A DNA stretch of 64,000 nucleotides from Saccopteryx bilineata (lineage: Eukaryota > Chordata > Mammalia > Chiroptera > Emballonuridae). The notes beneath the pieces are model-generated. The model did not search any database, was not told where the DNA came from, and saw only the letters and a list, made by a program, of their open reading frames with translations. Position 1 is the first letter of the stretch; each line of letters begins with the position of its first letter. Of this stretch, positions 1 through 44,639 are shown in pieces. The DNA lies in NCBI RefSeq assembly GCF_036850765.1, contig NC_089493.1, forward strand, positions 15,315,632 through 15,379,631. Reading direction: 5' to 3'. A program made the position numbers and the translations under genes.

Positions 1-1675
1 GATTTTAAAGCCTTGATTGAATAGGATCATAGGTTACCATGAAATAATACCTTCTTTCAACCAAAATGACAAAGGCTTTGCAGGCAACTAACTGAAAGTA
101 ACCTAGTTGTAAAAAGAGAAAAACTAGCTCATTTAATAGAGAAGTATCAATTTTCTTAAGTAACCAAAGACTTGATAAAGACATAGCATAGGAAATGATT
201 TTGGTAAAAAGCAGGATCTTTGTTTCCTATGTAGATAGCTCAAAAGGTTAAAAAACAAAACTCTTTCACAGTCTTATCAAGACTAGACCAACAAGTTCAA
301 GGAAGCTCTGTCTTTTAACATATGAAAGGGAATTAAGTTTTAGTTTTCTCTAAGTACATTATTTATTAAAGCCTCTTTCAAAAAATACTTCTAGTAAATT
401 TATATCATGTTTTAGCCAGCATGACAATGCAAAGTCAAATTCTCTTCCTCTCTCTCTGAAACTTTCTATATCCATTTAGTTTGTCTGCTTTAGGACAAAA
501 TCACTTTCATTTTCTTTAACAAATAAGCATTTTTATACCTCATACATTTTTTTTTAGCCAAAATACCTACTTTTCAGACATAGAGATGTTTTCCTTATTA
601 TTTCCAGTAGTTTTAATTACATTTATTAATTAGAATTCTTAACTTAGAAACCTTAATTTCTAGGCAAAACAAGGAAGCATGAAACTGTGAATGATAATTG
701 ACAAATTTATAAATACATTTCATAATTTCTATAAGAATATACCTCTTAATTTAATAGTACAGTTTTTCAGGACATATTTACTAACAGATCGAAATATTTT
801 CAGATTCTCTGTAATAAGAAACCATAAGTAGATAAGCCTATGTTCAGTAATTAATGTCTTAGCATTTTATATTATTTGGCAATTTTATTATTGGCAATAT
901 TCAATGAATTGCTATCATTTATCTTTAACTTGGCAAAACTCTAAGGTTTCAAGTTATCATAAAGATTTAGGTTACTATTTTTAAGAAGACGTACTATAGA
1001 ACATAATTATCTTTGGAAAGAGGATTCCTGGCAATCAAAGCTGAAGTCAGGCACTTGCATGACAAAAATAAAAGCCCAGGTACAGGCCGAGACTACACTA
1101 CAGTGGGCGACTTGGTGTAGCCACAGGTCTGACCTGCTGTGGAAAAAGTAAGTATTCTCCCAACCCAACTGATTCTTCTTGATTTCTACACTGTTATTTC
1201 CTTAATGTTGCAATGTCACTCATGGGGACTGGCACGCATCAAGGTGTCCTGTGGACTAGGGAGCCACTGTATTTATTTACTACTACCGTTTTCCTTATTT
1301 TTTTGTGGTTTAAACCTAGGATAGCTAGTATATCATAAAACGAGGACCCATCTGTCCTGATATCTGGACTTGTGATATTAAATCCAGCGTTTAAACTTGC
1401 TGGAAATGGAAGTCTTTGACTATGTTTAACTCGCTTTAAAATTATTAAAATGAGAAGAGTTGTTTCATAACTCAGAGTAGGTAGATCTTACTGATAGTGT
1501 CCATGTGCGTAAAGCATTACTCATCTTAGAAGCTCAAATACTGATTAAATAGAAATGGTTGCAACACAGGATTTGCACACCACTTGAAACTTCTTTGCCA
1601 AGTCCCTGGTCTTGCAGGGTTTGTGGCAGTGTTTGGAATGTTCTTTACTCTGCATGTCCCATAGGAAAGGCCGTA
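1..1675. other. Intron 1, AT-rich, nothing recognised
   Basis: AT-rich sequence without convincing open frames, repeats or promoter features. It is assumed to be GALC intron 1 because exon 2 is the first exon found. Confidence 0.5.
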
Positions 1676-1858
1676 TGGTGTAGTAGTTAAGAATGTGGAC
1701 TTAAGAGCAGATTGCCAGGGACCCATCTGGTTCCCTGTCACAGCTGTGCAGCCTTGGGAAGGTTACTTAACCTCTCTGTGTCTCAGTTTCTTTCCTGGGA
1801 ACACAGTGATTCCTGCCTGGTAGGAGTTTTGTGAGGATATACGTCAAGTAGGTAGGAT
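1676..1858 (+). repeat. MIR SINE (intron 1)
   Basis: Carries the MIR core 'gcagccttgggaaggttact' then 'taacctctctgtgtctcag'. Confidence 0.75.
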
Positions 1859-2474
1859 GGCGTCATGTACGTGACTAAAATTGGTTAATATCATCCTATT
1901 TCATAGCTTAGGGAGGAGGAAGTTGACCCAAGGGTTTTAAGTGACAATCCTGTTCCAATGTGGGCATACACCGCCTGCCACTTACGGAGAGCTGGCTCTC
2001 TGCCAGCTCCTGCTCCGAGGCTTCCTCCGCTGCTGGTTAGAAACGGCTCCAGGCCTTATTCAGGGAATATGATTAACAAGTTGGTAATTGTTATTGCTTG
2101 ATGGCGCATTTCCACATTTGGCTATAATGACTCTTAACACTACTGTCATTGATTAATCCTTCTGCATTGGATGTGACCTTGGACTTGCAGTAGTGTAATG
2201 ATATAGTGTGTTTGGTTGAAGTTGGCACTTTCGGCGTTAAGGATAGGAGTGCAGAGAGGGCAAATTAACCCCCCAAACAGCAAATCACACCATTCTACTG
2301 GCACAGTGCAGGGCAGGAAGCAGTGTTTACGTTGGATCAGAGATAGCTTAGTATGCAGGTATAGTGTTCATTCAGTTACGGAGTGCCTACTGAGGTATTT
2401 GAGGCCCTGCTAGTCTTGACGCTATTTGAGAACAGGGACTGTATTATTGAACACAGTTTGTGTATATAATGCCT

Positions 2475-2640
2475 GTCCTTGAGAGCTACCTCTGTGCTAG
2501 CCACTGTGCTAAGTCCTTTACATACATCTGATTTTAGTTTTAGAACAGCTGAGTGACTAAGATAACCCACTTTACAACCTTTGCCTTTGGTCGCGGTCAC
2601 ATAGCTCATAAGTGATAGAATCAGGGTGCAGTTAGGTTGC
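2475..2640 (-). repeat. MIR SINE (intron 1)
   Basis: Antisense MIR: 'gctagccactgtgctaagtc', 'ctttacatacatctgatttt', then 'ggtcacatagctcataagtg'. Confidence 0.7.
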
Positions 2641-2699
2641 CTGTACAGGGCAAAGAACGATACTATAAAAGATATTAAATCCCTGTGTATTGACTAAGA

Positions 2700-3110
2700 A
2701 TAAATGGGCTGTGAGCTTCATTAAGACGTAATCCCTGTCCTCAGAGAGCTTAGAAGTGAGAGCAGTAGAGCAGCCACTAGGGCACAGGGATAAGAGGCGG
2801 GTCTGGTGCCTGCCGCGGGAGCCCACAGGGAGGCGTCTTTGTCAATCAAACCAGTGGGGAGGAGCCGTGGGACCTCCCCTGAGGGGTGGGTTTGTGCCAA
2901 AGGCTGGGGGGTGACTTGGAATTGGCCGATTGAGGATGTGGAATGTGCATTCCAGAAAGATGAACGAGAAAGAGCAGTTTGGTGTATCTAAAAGGAAGAT
3001 GTGAGAGGGACGAGGGATGTAATGTCACAGTTAGGATCCAAATAAGGGATTTGGGTGTAATATGGAGCAGTTTCAACTAGATCCTGAAAGTTTTTCAGGG
3101 AGGGTGGGCT
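2700..3110 (+). repeat. Unnamed ancient mammalian repeat, part 1 (intron 1)
   Basis: Degraded 'cagttaggatccaaataagg' and 'tatggagcagtttcaactag' fit a high-copy old mammalian repeat that I recognise but cannot name with confidence. The following part is at 3540-3800, and the hAT MITE at 3123-3513 lies between. Confidence 0.35.
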
Positions 3111-3122
3111 TGGTAGGTTTAC

Positions 3123-3513
3123 CAGGGGTAGTCAACCTTTTCATACCTACCGCCCACTTTTGCAGTCAAATGCTCTACCACTGAAAAACTGCCCACTTTT
3201 GTATCTCTGTTAGTAGTAAAATTTTCTAACCGCCCACTGGTTCCACAGTAATGGTGATTTATAAAGTAGGGAAGTAACTTTACTTTATAAAATTTATAAA
3301 GCAGAGTTATAGCAAGTTAAAACATATAATAATAATTACTTACCAAGTACTTTATGTCAGATTTTCACTAAGTTTGGCAGAATAAATCTTTATAAAACAA
3401 CTTACTATAGTTAAATCTATCTTTTTATTTATACTTTGGTTGCTCCGCTACCGCCCACCATGAAAGCTGGAACGCCCACTACTGGGCGGTAGGGACCAGG
3501 TTGACTACCACTG
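3123..3513. mobile_element. hAT-type MITE, family 1 copy 1 (intron 1)
   Basis: The ends read caggggtagtcaacct and ggttgactaccactg, which are inverted repeats about 15 bp long. Just inside is the inverted motif accgcccac/gtgggcggt. No clear target duplication remains. It is homologous over its length to 19033-19380 and 31978-32328. Confidence 0.85.
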
Positions 3514-3539
3514 GAAACCAATTAGATTCATGATTAGAT

Positions 3540-3800
3540 TTGTGTTTTGGGAAAATTAATCTGGCAACGAGTGTGGAGACTACAGTATGGGGAGGCAGTT
3601 GGGAGGCTCTGAGACCAGTAGGCTATTCTAATCATTGAGTGGACTAGATGGAGGCAGTTGGGTTGGAGAGGAAGGGATGGACTGTTCTGATAGCAAGGAG
3701 GTTGTAGTGACTGAAGTGGATGAGAAGTTTGGTGGAAGGGTGTCCCTAAGTTCATTGGTTAGGCAGATTGTTGTTCCTTACTAAGATAGCAAATGCGGGT
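3540..3800 (+). repeat. Unnamed ancient mammalian repeat, part 2 (intron 1)
   Basis: Contains 'tggggaggcagttgggaggc', 'gtagtgactgaagtggatga' and similar segments. A homologous later part of the family appears at 54000-54560. Confidence 0.4.
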
Positions 3801-3819
3801 GAAGGCACAGATTTAGGAG

Positions 3820-4863
3820 AATGGGCTAGGTTTGGTGGGGGTCCTTGAGGGGGCTGAAGGGTCTGTGGCTCAGTGGCAAAGACTGGGAGGTACTGGGTGT
3901 GACGGAGATTGATATGGGCACCACCAAAATGTCAGCGGTAGCATAAATAAAACAGAACGTTGAGTCCCATAAAAGCCAAGTATCCTGTACTTGTTGTACA
4001 CCTGGCAAGGTGTCAGTGGCTTGAAGCTAGGGTTCATCTGGCTTCCACACCTAGCGATGTGTCAGTGTTTCATAATGAAACCTATTTGCTTTCTTCCCCT
4101 TGTTTATATTGCTCCCCAGAGGATACATCTTGCTCAATTCCTGGTTTTGTGATCTCTTTGTTCAAGCAGTCATCAGATACAGTTAAGGTGGTCAGGTGTC
4201 AGTCCTTGTACCTTCCACCTCTGCCGCTCCATGCACTCTGATGCCAGTCTTGTGTGAGGTTTTTTCTTAGTACAGCTTGGCCTGGGGGTCACTGTGAGGT
4301 CATTCTGAACCATAACAGCACTTACACATCTCTCACAGGGAAGAGAGTAGTGGTTGCTTTCAGCGTCGCTGCTTTGGGATATTTTCCTACAGGATGTTGA
4401 GGGTGAAATGATCTGAGATTCATTCCTCCCATCCTGGCCCCCAGATACTGTGGTCGACAAATGGTCTTAAGATAGAGAACCAAAGTTTCCTTTCTTTTCA
4501 TAACCACTCTCTGAGTCCAGGCGCTCAAGATAAATTTGTAATCATGAGGTTCATCAATAGACTTGCCAAGCTTACCTCCCAGCCGACCCTCGTCTCAGTA
4601 GAAGAAAAACTTGCTTGTTGTTTGGAACCAGTGTTTTAGCTATTGGACAAACTATCGCCCCATTTGCCCAGTGATGGGAAAAATAGATGCAGGCACAAAA
4701 ATAAGTAAATGAAATAACTTGGGAAATGACTTTCCACAACTCAGCTTTGTGTAAGAGTTGGCTAAATATGGGCATGCTAGGTGGAGTGCATAAAGCACTA
4801 TGAAAAAGTATTCACAATTGGATTTGCTTTATTCATACTTTTGAAACTTTTTATTTTTTTTAG
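3820..4863. other. Intron 1, 3' end
   Basis: No recognised repeat; ends in the T-rich tract before exon 2. Confidence 0.4.
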
Positions 4864-37877
<33,014 letters not shown>

Positions 37878-38477
37878 CTTCACAGAGCCCTCTAAAACAC
37901 TCTTTAGATTTTTTCTTCCTTTCTTTTTGATTTTGGTTCTGAGCCAATTCTTGTTTTGATGGATCGACACGGGAGTCTTTGGAGGCTAAAAAGACTGAAG
38001 AGACAATGAGGAGAAAGGTGTTTTCGCTTGATCCTGTGGAAGATGTTTTTAGAACGAATGCCAAGAGGAAACAGATGAGTCTTCAATGTTTCCTGGTGTG
38101 TACCCTACAGTCCGCATGGTACACAGGTCCCCCGGCCTTAGCCGTGGTCTGGGTGGCCCAGGCTGGAAGCCTCGGTGTTAAAGTGGAGGTCACTCTTGTC
38201 ATCGTAGTTGCAAGTGATTGTGCCGATGGCAGCACCTTGATCGTCGCAGGGGTGTATTCACTCACGCTGATGGGTGTCTCAGTGAGCTGAGGTCCTGTCT
38301 TAAGATAATGCTGCCTCACTGGGAAGCTGAAGAACACTGTAAATGCTGCTTTTTGAAAACCACATCGACGTGTTATTTTAAAAATATGTTCTAAAAGGTG
38401 TTTTTTCTTTTCCTTTTTATGATGATTCTTTACAATCATAGATATGATGAGTGGGATGATTTAAAAAAAATCTCATT

Positions 38478-38514
38478 AATAAACTACCTCTACACCTACT
38501 TCTGTAATAATAAA
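38478..38514 (+). promoter_or_regulatory. Candidate proximal poly(A) signals
   Basis: Two AATAAA hexamers lie at 38478-38483 and 38509-38514, followed about 30 bp later by a T-rich stretch. They could give a 3' UTR of about 650 nt. Confidence 0.35.
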
Positions 38515-39235
38515 TACTAGCAGATACTGGGTTATCTACGTTTTTTATTTTATCCTTTCGAATCCGATTTTTGGTGGCACAACCCTTCTCACTCTGTTAT
38601 GACGTTTTCCCAGGCGGCTGGAAGGAAGTGGAAAATCCCACACAGCCAGTGCTACACGTGGGTCTAAAAATGAAACTAAAGCTGATTTTCTTGTCTCACT
38701 TCGTTGTGCTTTTCCTGGTCTGTCTTCTCATGTGTCACTGGTAACAGAGTAGGAGCTAGTGAATTCTCTTATCTCCTTGTAGGCTGAAGAAGAGGAGTAC
38801 TTAGCTATTTGCTAGTTCATAGAATTGGATCATCCTCTAATATTTTGTGGTTAGATGCATCTATTTTATTAAACTACCAATGCTTTATATTTAAATATGG
38901 GTGAGCATATTTGTCATGCATTATAATTTATGTTTAAGAATTAGTGTACCTCCTAGGAACAACTCAATTATTCATGTGGATACAATAAGTTCTGGAATTC
39001 TTTATAATGAAAGTTTAAAGCTTCAATGATCTAATTCTTTAATTTTGGAATTTGTAATGGTTTGATACAGGCTAATCTGACATGAGATTTTGTATTACTA
39101 TGAATCACAGAAATCTGGATATTAGAGTCCATTAGATTACAGAGAAAAATTTTAAATTAAAACCAAGTCTAAGTGATTTCCAGTTTGGTCCCTACATATA
39201 TTTTTTAAAAATTTACTGAGGTATAATTTAAACAC

Positions 39236-39288
39236 AATAAAGTGTTTTTTCTTTTGCTTGTTTATATTTTACTTTCGCTTGAAATAAA
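39236..39288 (+). promoter_or_regulatory. Candidate distal poly(A) signals
   Basis: AATAAA occurs at 39236-39241 and 39283-39288. Each is followed within about 10 bp by a GT/T-rich stretch, as expected for a cleavage site. These are the most convincing ends for the GALC transcript. Confidence 0.55.
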
Positions 39289-39393
39289 GCCTGGTTTTTC
39301 TTGTATGTCAGAAGTATTAAAATTTCGTTATATTCTGAAAGTAGCTTTTTTTTGCTTAATTAAAGCTCATGGGTAAGTTGAAGCTGTTCTAAA

Positions 39394-39625
39394 ATGTGTT
39401 CTCCTCCTCTCTCCCCTTTCCTCTGTCTCCCCTTTCTTCCTCCTTCCTCTCCTCCCCTCCCCCTCCCCTTCCCCTCCTCCCCTCCCCCTCTCTGCCCCTC
39501 TATCACATTCTTACCATCTCATCCTCATTGCTCCTCCCTCTCCTACTGTTTCCCTTCTCCCTTCCTTCTCCTTTCCTCCCTTTTCCACCTTCTTCCTCCT
39601 TCCTCCCCTCCTCTTTTCCTTCTCC
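39394..39625. repeat. Polypyrimidine (C/T) tract
   Basis: About 230 bp made almost wholly of C and T on the plus strand, with runs such as cccctcc and ttcctcc and few A or G. It lies just past the likely GALC 3' end. Open frames through it are low-complexity Ser/Pro/Leu artefacts. Confidence 0.9.
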
Positions 39626-39631
39626 AATAAA
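39626..39631 (+). promoter_or_regulatory. Additional AATAAA after the polypyrimidine tract
   Basis: This canonical hexamer comes directly after a 230-bp C/T tract. A transcript ending here would include the tract. No strong GT-rich element follows. Confidence 0.25.
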
Positions 39632-39639
39632 ATTGAACT

Positions 39640-40548
39640 TGATGCTCCATAGGAGCGATAATTGTTACTCAACTACGAAAAATGCAGACACTTTGAGGGA
39701 TGATGGGGGACTGTTGAGCCAGGCATGTGAAGGGACTTTGTTCCAGCAGGGTATTTATAGTTTTTAGGTTCTCCGGGCGAGGGAAGCATGATAGAATTAA
39801 GTGATTGGAAGGCAATGCTGAAAGAGAGTTGACTGCTTTCTGTATCTGTTCAGCAGATTGCACTGATGAGTGGTTTTGAATTGTGTGGTATGTATCTAAC
39901 AAAGTGCGGGGAGTGTTTCTCAGCCCCGTTAGAGATTTTATATGCAAGATAGAGCGGTGCGTGTGCTCTGGGAATTTCTGTGGACTTAGGCACCTGGGGT
40001 TTTGCCGCGGGGGAGTCGCTGCTCTGTTTGGTAGCACACAGGCTGTCAGCTACTGGGTTGGTAGACTCAGCAGAGGACACAACTTCCTGAAAGTAAGTGA
40101 TGCTCCAACTGGCCCGTATTGATGGTTCTTCAGTATGGAGGACACAGTGGTATCCTCCCGGGTGGGCTTGCATGATTCTGGCCCCAGAGGGTCACAGAGT
40201 TTCTCAGCGGCTCGTGACATTGCGGATGGGGATGGGAACAGGGTCAGGTGGTGACAAGTGGGCGGATTCAGCGAGTCTCTACCCTCCTGCCTCTTTCCAG
40301 TTGCTTTGGAGACTCTAGATAAGTCCTTGGCTGCTGCTCCCCAGGGCGGACTGGTGACAGTCCCAAACAGTTGGAGAACTGCTGCCAGACTGGGCGAGCT
40401 GAAGGGCAGTTTTCTCGGGTGTAGCCTCCCACTGTGGGTCCAAGCACGAGCCCCCAGCGCTCTCTTCCCACGCAGCCTCCAGGCAGGACACAGACTGTGG
40501 TTACTTTTGCAAGGAATTAAAGTTTGCGAATAAAACTATCTAAGACAC
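39640..40548. other. Intergenic, unclassified; possible LTR
   Basis: GC-moderate block ending in AATAAA (40529-40534), directly before the MLT2-like LTR. The ending resembles an LTR poly(A) region, but I cannot assign a family. Open frames are short and unrelated to known proteins. Confidence 0.3.
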
Positions 40549-41200
40549 TGTGATGGTGAATTTTATGTGTTAACTTGACTAGGCCATGGTACCCAGATAT
40601 TTGGTTAGACATTATTCTAGGTGTTTCTGGGAAGGTCTTTTTATTTAAACTATTCATTTTGCAGAGGTTGAGAGAGAGAAAGAGAACAAGGGAGAGAGAG
40701 AAGGGTGGGAGGAAGAGCAGGAAGCATCAACTCCCATATGGGCCTTAACCAGGCAAGCCCAGGGTTTGAACCAACAACCTCAGCATTTCAGGTCGACGCT
40801 TTACCCACTGCACCACCACAGGTCAGGCTGGGAAGGTCTTTTCTTAAAAAGAATCTGTGTGAAGCAGATTACCCTCCATAATGTGGGTGGGTCTCACCCA
40901 CCCAGTTAAAAACCTTAACTTAAAAAACAAAAAACCCAAAACTGACTTCTCTGGAAGGAGAGGGGACCCGGCCCGCCGACTGACTGCCTTCGGACTCAAA
41001 CAGTGACTCCTCCTTGGGTCAGCAGCCGCCAGCCTGCCCTGCAGATCTGAGCTTTCTAAGCCTCCGCACCGGCGTGAGCCAGTTCCGGAAACAGGTCTCT
41101 CTGTGTGTACGCCCTGGTGGTCCCGTTGCCTTGGAGGACTCTGCCTAGTGCAGATGCCTTGATCCTGGCACTGCATCTTGGAATTCCTAAAAGAAAGGAG
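40549..41200 (+). mobile_element. ERVL/MLT2-like solo LTR, interrupted by a SINE
   Basis: Starts tgtgatggtgaattttatgt, then 'gtgttaacttgactaggcc' and 'ccctccataatgtgggtggg', the usual signature of MLT2-type LTRs. A SINE at 40642-40827 splits it. The end is approximate. No internal viral sequence. Confidence 0.6.
40642..40827 (-). mobile_element. tRNA-derived SINE, family B-like, short and diverged
   Basis: A 186-bp minus-strand copy flanked by ctgggaaggtctttt at 40627-40641 and 40828-40842. It interrupts an ERVL-type LTR. It is shorter than the other family B copies and lacks the middle repeats, so it may be a related older subfamily. Confidence 0.85.
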
Positions 41201-41513
41201 ATACAATCTTTTACTTTGGAGTATTGCATTACACTTTCTAATAAAAACGTAACTTAGAACATGGAGATTTTGAGCTGTTTTTCATAGCAGATAGAAGACT
41301 GCATGGGAAATCTTCAGTGATCATAAACATCTGTGAGTGAATGTTTAATGGAAAGCTCACAGTTAGTCTAACTGGGATGACTCCCCCCCCCTCCTCCAGT
41401 AGTGCAAATGGCTTGAGGGCCGTTAATTTAATCCTCTAAAGAGAGTGCATATGGCTTACTGGATTTTGATAATGTGCAAGTAAAAAGTTTGTTTTAAAAA
41501 AATGGACTTTTGA

Positions 41514-41752
41514 GCTCTGGCTGGGTAGCTCAGTGGATAGAGCGTTGTCTGGCACACCAAGGTTGTGGGTTCTGTCCCAGGTCAGGGCACGTATGAGAAG
41601 CAATCAATGCACAGCTGAAGGGAACAGCTAAGTGAAGCAACAGCAACACGTTCATGCTTCTCTTTCTCTTCTTCTTCATCTCCTCCCTCCTTCCCTTCCT
41701 CTCTTTTGCTCTCTCAAATCAGCGGGGAAATTTAAAAAAAATGTAAAAAATT
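41514..41752 (+). mobile_element. tRNA-derived SINE, B/VES-like (intergenic)
   Basis: Plus-strand copy with gctcagtggatagagcg (box A region), a weak box B, a pyrimidine-rich body and an A-rich tail. It is flanked by gacttttga at 41505-41513 and 41753-41761. Confidence 0.85.
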
Positions 41753-41759
41753 GACTTTT

Positions 41760-42630
41760 GAAAATCCCTCTTTTGCAAGGTTCACTGGCATTTTACTTCC
41801 CAAATATTCCTTTTATTTTTATTGCTGTTCAGGATGGGAGAAAGGGCCTGACCCCTCCCCATTTCAGATGTGCTGGAAAGAGCAATTTACACGGAATGAA
41901 CCGATTTAGTAAACTTCGGCCAGAGTGACAGGAGAATCTGGGAAATAAGGCCCTTTCGCTGGCCTCCTGGACACATCAGATAAAACAGGGGTTAAGTTAC
42001 GCAGGCGGAAGGGGGCAGCGGGCGTTGGAGCAGGCCACTCAGGGCGTCCACCGCAGGATGCCTGGTGGCCAACTTATTTAAAATCTCCCTCTCTGGAAAG
42101 GCATTTGCTTGGTTATCTCAGTACTACTCTATTAAAGTTGGCAGACTCGAATCATCGTGGTTTTTAGGCGGAAAGTACACACATAAAAAAAAAACAAAAA
42201 CCCACAGAGCTAACATGACTGGGAAATGTTGGCGCGGAGGGTTTTAGATGTAATCTGCCAGAACGTCTTCATTCTCCAGAGGAAGAATCCGACACCCACA
42301 GAGGCGGAGCGGTTCCAGGGGACGTCATGACGCCCTGGGAAGACTTCTCCGGAGCAGGAAGCCGGCCGCTCAGCCGGGGTCCACCCACCCCTAATCTCTG
42401 TCACTTCACCTTCAATCCAAGTCAGGAAGTCATCCGGCCCTTCGGCGCTGCGTCGCTTTTTTCTCTGTGAAACTCTAACTGTACACGTATCTGTCATCTG
42501 GGAATCAGCGAACCCGAGTAAAAGGCTGCAAATTCTTGCTGTGCCACTCACACCATTTATTTTTAGCAGCGGAGGGCTCATTCCTGTGCCTAGCATCTTG
42601 AAATAATAACAGCCGGCATCCATGGAGAAT
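41760..42630. other. Intergenic, unclassified
   Basis: No gene seen. A 137-codon minus-strand frame (42210-42623) has no recognisable domain. Part of the segment faintly resembles a degraded MIR. Confidence 0.35.
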
Positions 42631-42960
42631 TAGTTCGTAAGCTCCATGGAAGCAGGGATCAAGCCTGATTTTACGCCCCGCTGTGTCCGCTGTGTCCGCT
42701 GTGCCTCGCGTAGTCCTTGATGCATAATATATAATACAACAAGTAAATAGCTGCTGGGTGAGGGGATGTGGTGTTTACGAGGTGGCGGACACTGTGCTAA
42801 GCACTCCTCGTGGCTTATCTCCTCCTGTCCTCATAACAATCCCGTGAGGTAGGTAACGTTTGAAACCCACGCTTGAAAACGTGCCCAGGGATACGAGCAT
42901 AAGGGGTGTCAGGACATGGGCTAGTCTGTCTGACTCCATCCTGAATTACTAGGGAAGCGG
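42630..42960. repeat. L2 3' end followed by MIR (intergenic)
   Basis: 42630-42760 has 'gtaagctccatggaagcagg' (L2, plus strand). 42765-42960 has 'ggacactgtgctaagcactc' and 'aatcccgtgaggtaggtaac' (MIR, minus strand). Confidence 0.65.
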
Positions 42961-43090
42961 GAGGTTTGGGGGTTGCCACTGATTCTCAAATGACATGTAT
43001 CAGACTCCTCTTAAGATTCGATATGATGCATTTTAAAAGCCTGATTAGCTGACGTGTTATCCAGCACAAAGGATAAGTCACTTAGCCTTA

Positions 43091-43125
43091 CAAAAAAAAA
43101 AAAAAAAAAAAAGAAAAAAGAAGAA
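43091..43125. repeat. Poly-A-rich run (intergenic)
   Basis: About 20 A followed by A/G-rich sequence. Confidence 0.85.
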
Positions 43126-43719
43126 TAAAAGAGAACAAAAACTGACCTGTTGGGTTGGCCAAAGACAGATAGTATGGGGGTTGGGGGTAGGGTCAGGTCG
43201 AACGGCGAATAGTTACTATTCTGTAAATTTTCTACCCTATCTTGTTTGAGATGTTGAGAGACTTTCTTCTGAGCCACACCATCCAAGTTGAAAATGCCGC
43301 CCTGTGGTGTGATGGCGCCTAGCTCGTGAATGAGAGACGCTGAGATCTCACTCCCAGGGTTTACTTGCATGATGCTAAATCCTTGTCAAAGGCAGTGCTG
43401 AGCTTGGGCAGGAGCAGAGGAGAGCCCTGAGCTACAGGAACTGACTGTCTTTGCTTTCTACGCCCCAGGCGCTGCTCTGCCTCCTCCAGGGGAGAGAATA
43501 TTTTTTTCTCTTTTGCTGGAGGCACTTCTAATGCCAGCAGCCTGTGTGTGGGGGTGAGGGTGTGCTTCTGTTTCTCATGCCCGTACAGAGAGATGGAGGT
43601 CACTGTGTCTGGAACAGGATCCCTAACACTGACCTGTGGGGCTTAAGTCTTCTGAGTGCTGGATGTGGGTTAGAGGCCACGTGGCCACATCTCTAAGGTG
43701 TTCTTCCCCCTCCATATTT

Positions 43720-43856
43720 CTAGAGCCTCGTTCCCAGTGGTGGATGCACGTTAGAATCCCCGGAGGGGACTTGATATGCTGATCTTCCCCGAAGGATCTG
43801 AAGTAATTGGTTTGGGGGGAGGTTCAGGCATTGGTATTTGATGTGTAGTCAGGGTT
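43720..43856. repeat. hAT-Charlie fragment, MER20/MER5-like (intergenic)
   Basis: 'cccagtggtggatgcacgtt' through 'tgatgtgtagtcagggttga'. A SINE inserted into its right end. Confidence 0.6.
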
Positions 43857-43866
43857 GAGAGCCATT

Positions 43867-44238
43867 TTTTTTTTTTTTTGTATTTTTCCGAAGCTGGAAA
43901 CGGGGAGAGACAGACAGACTCCCGCATGCGCCCGACCGGGATCCACCCGGCATGCCCACCAGGGGGCGACGCTCTGCCCCTCCGGGGCATCGCTCTGTGG
44001 CGACCAGAGCCATTCTAGCGCCTGGGGCAGAGGCCAAGGAGCCATCCCCAGCACCCGGGCCATCTTTGCTCCAATGGAGCCTCGGCTGCGGGAGGGGAAG
44101 AGAGAGACAGAGAGGAAGGAGAGGGGGAGGGGTGGGGAAGCAGATGGGCGCTTCTCCTGTGTGCCCTGGCTGGAAATCGAACCCGGGACCCCTGCATGCC
44201 AGGCCAACGCTCTACCACTGAGCCAACCGGCCAGGGCC
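43867..44238 (-). mobile_element. tRNA-derived SINE, family A (intergenic)
   Basis: Minus-strand copy with the perfect 10-bp duplication gagagccatt at 43857-43866 and 44239-44248. It inserted at the end of an old MER20/MER5-like hAT fragment. It has a CTCF-like core at 43956-43970. It looks young, with CpGs retained. Confidence 0.93.
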
Positions 44239-44639
44239 GAGAGCCATTCTTGTAGCTTAACAAGGTTCCTGTCCAGCAAACAATGATTTCCCTTCCTTTT
44301 CCTCCTTTCCTGTGTCCTGAATCGTGTGGCATGGGGGTTTCTGCTCATTTAAGTGGCATTTCTAGGACTGTCAAAGACTGTGCATTTGATTGGGGTAGGT
44401 GGCTGTATGGAGGGGAAGGCCTCTCTGAGAAATAGAGATGTATATTGCAATAGACTCTTTTTATTTTTAATTAAAATTCTGAATAAACCCAATGAAAGAA
44501 ATAATAAAAAACAAACAAGTATGAACTAGAAAAGTTTTAGGGTTTTTCTGTAGCCAGTAAATCTGAGCACAGGTATCCTCTGACAAATGGGAGCTTTCAG
44601 CTAAATGAATGCTTTTCTAAGAAAATAAAAAAAAAAGGC

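Larger units (their letters stand above)
37878..39310 (+). other. GALC: GALC 3' untranslated region (end approximate)
   Basis: This is non-coding sequence after the stop codon, not interrupted by recognisable SINE or L1 copies. The 3' end is inferred from the polyadenylation signals. The human 3' UTR is well over 1 kb as I recall, which fits an end near 39.3 or 39.6 kb. Earlier signals near 38.5 kb could give a short form. Confidence 0.5.

Noticed and set aside
1..4863. GALC exon 1 and promoter
   Set aside because: No GC-rich segment encoding a signal peptide or the residues just before ATSRLL is present; exon 1 must be outside the window.
39394..39767. Ser/Pro/Leu-rich frames of 78 and 123 codons
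   Set aside because: Low-complexity translation of the polypyrimidine tract.
42210..42623. 137-codon minus-strand frame
   Set aside because: No recognisable domain; partly resembles a degraded MIR and has no splice or poly(A) context.
43824..44348. 174-codon minus-strand frame
   Set aside because: SINE-derived; the same peptide appears in other copies.
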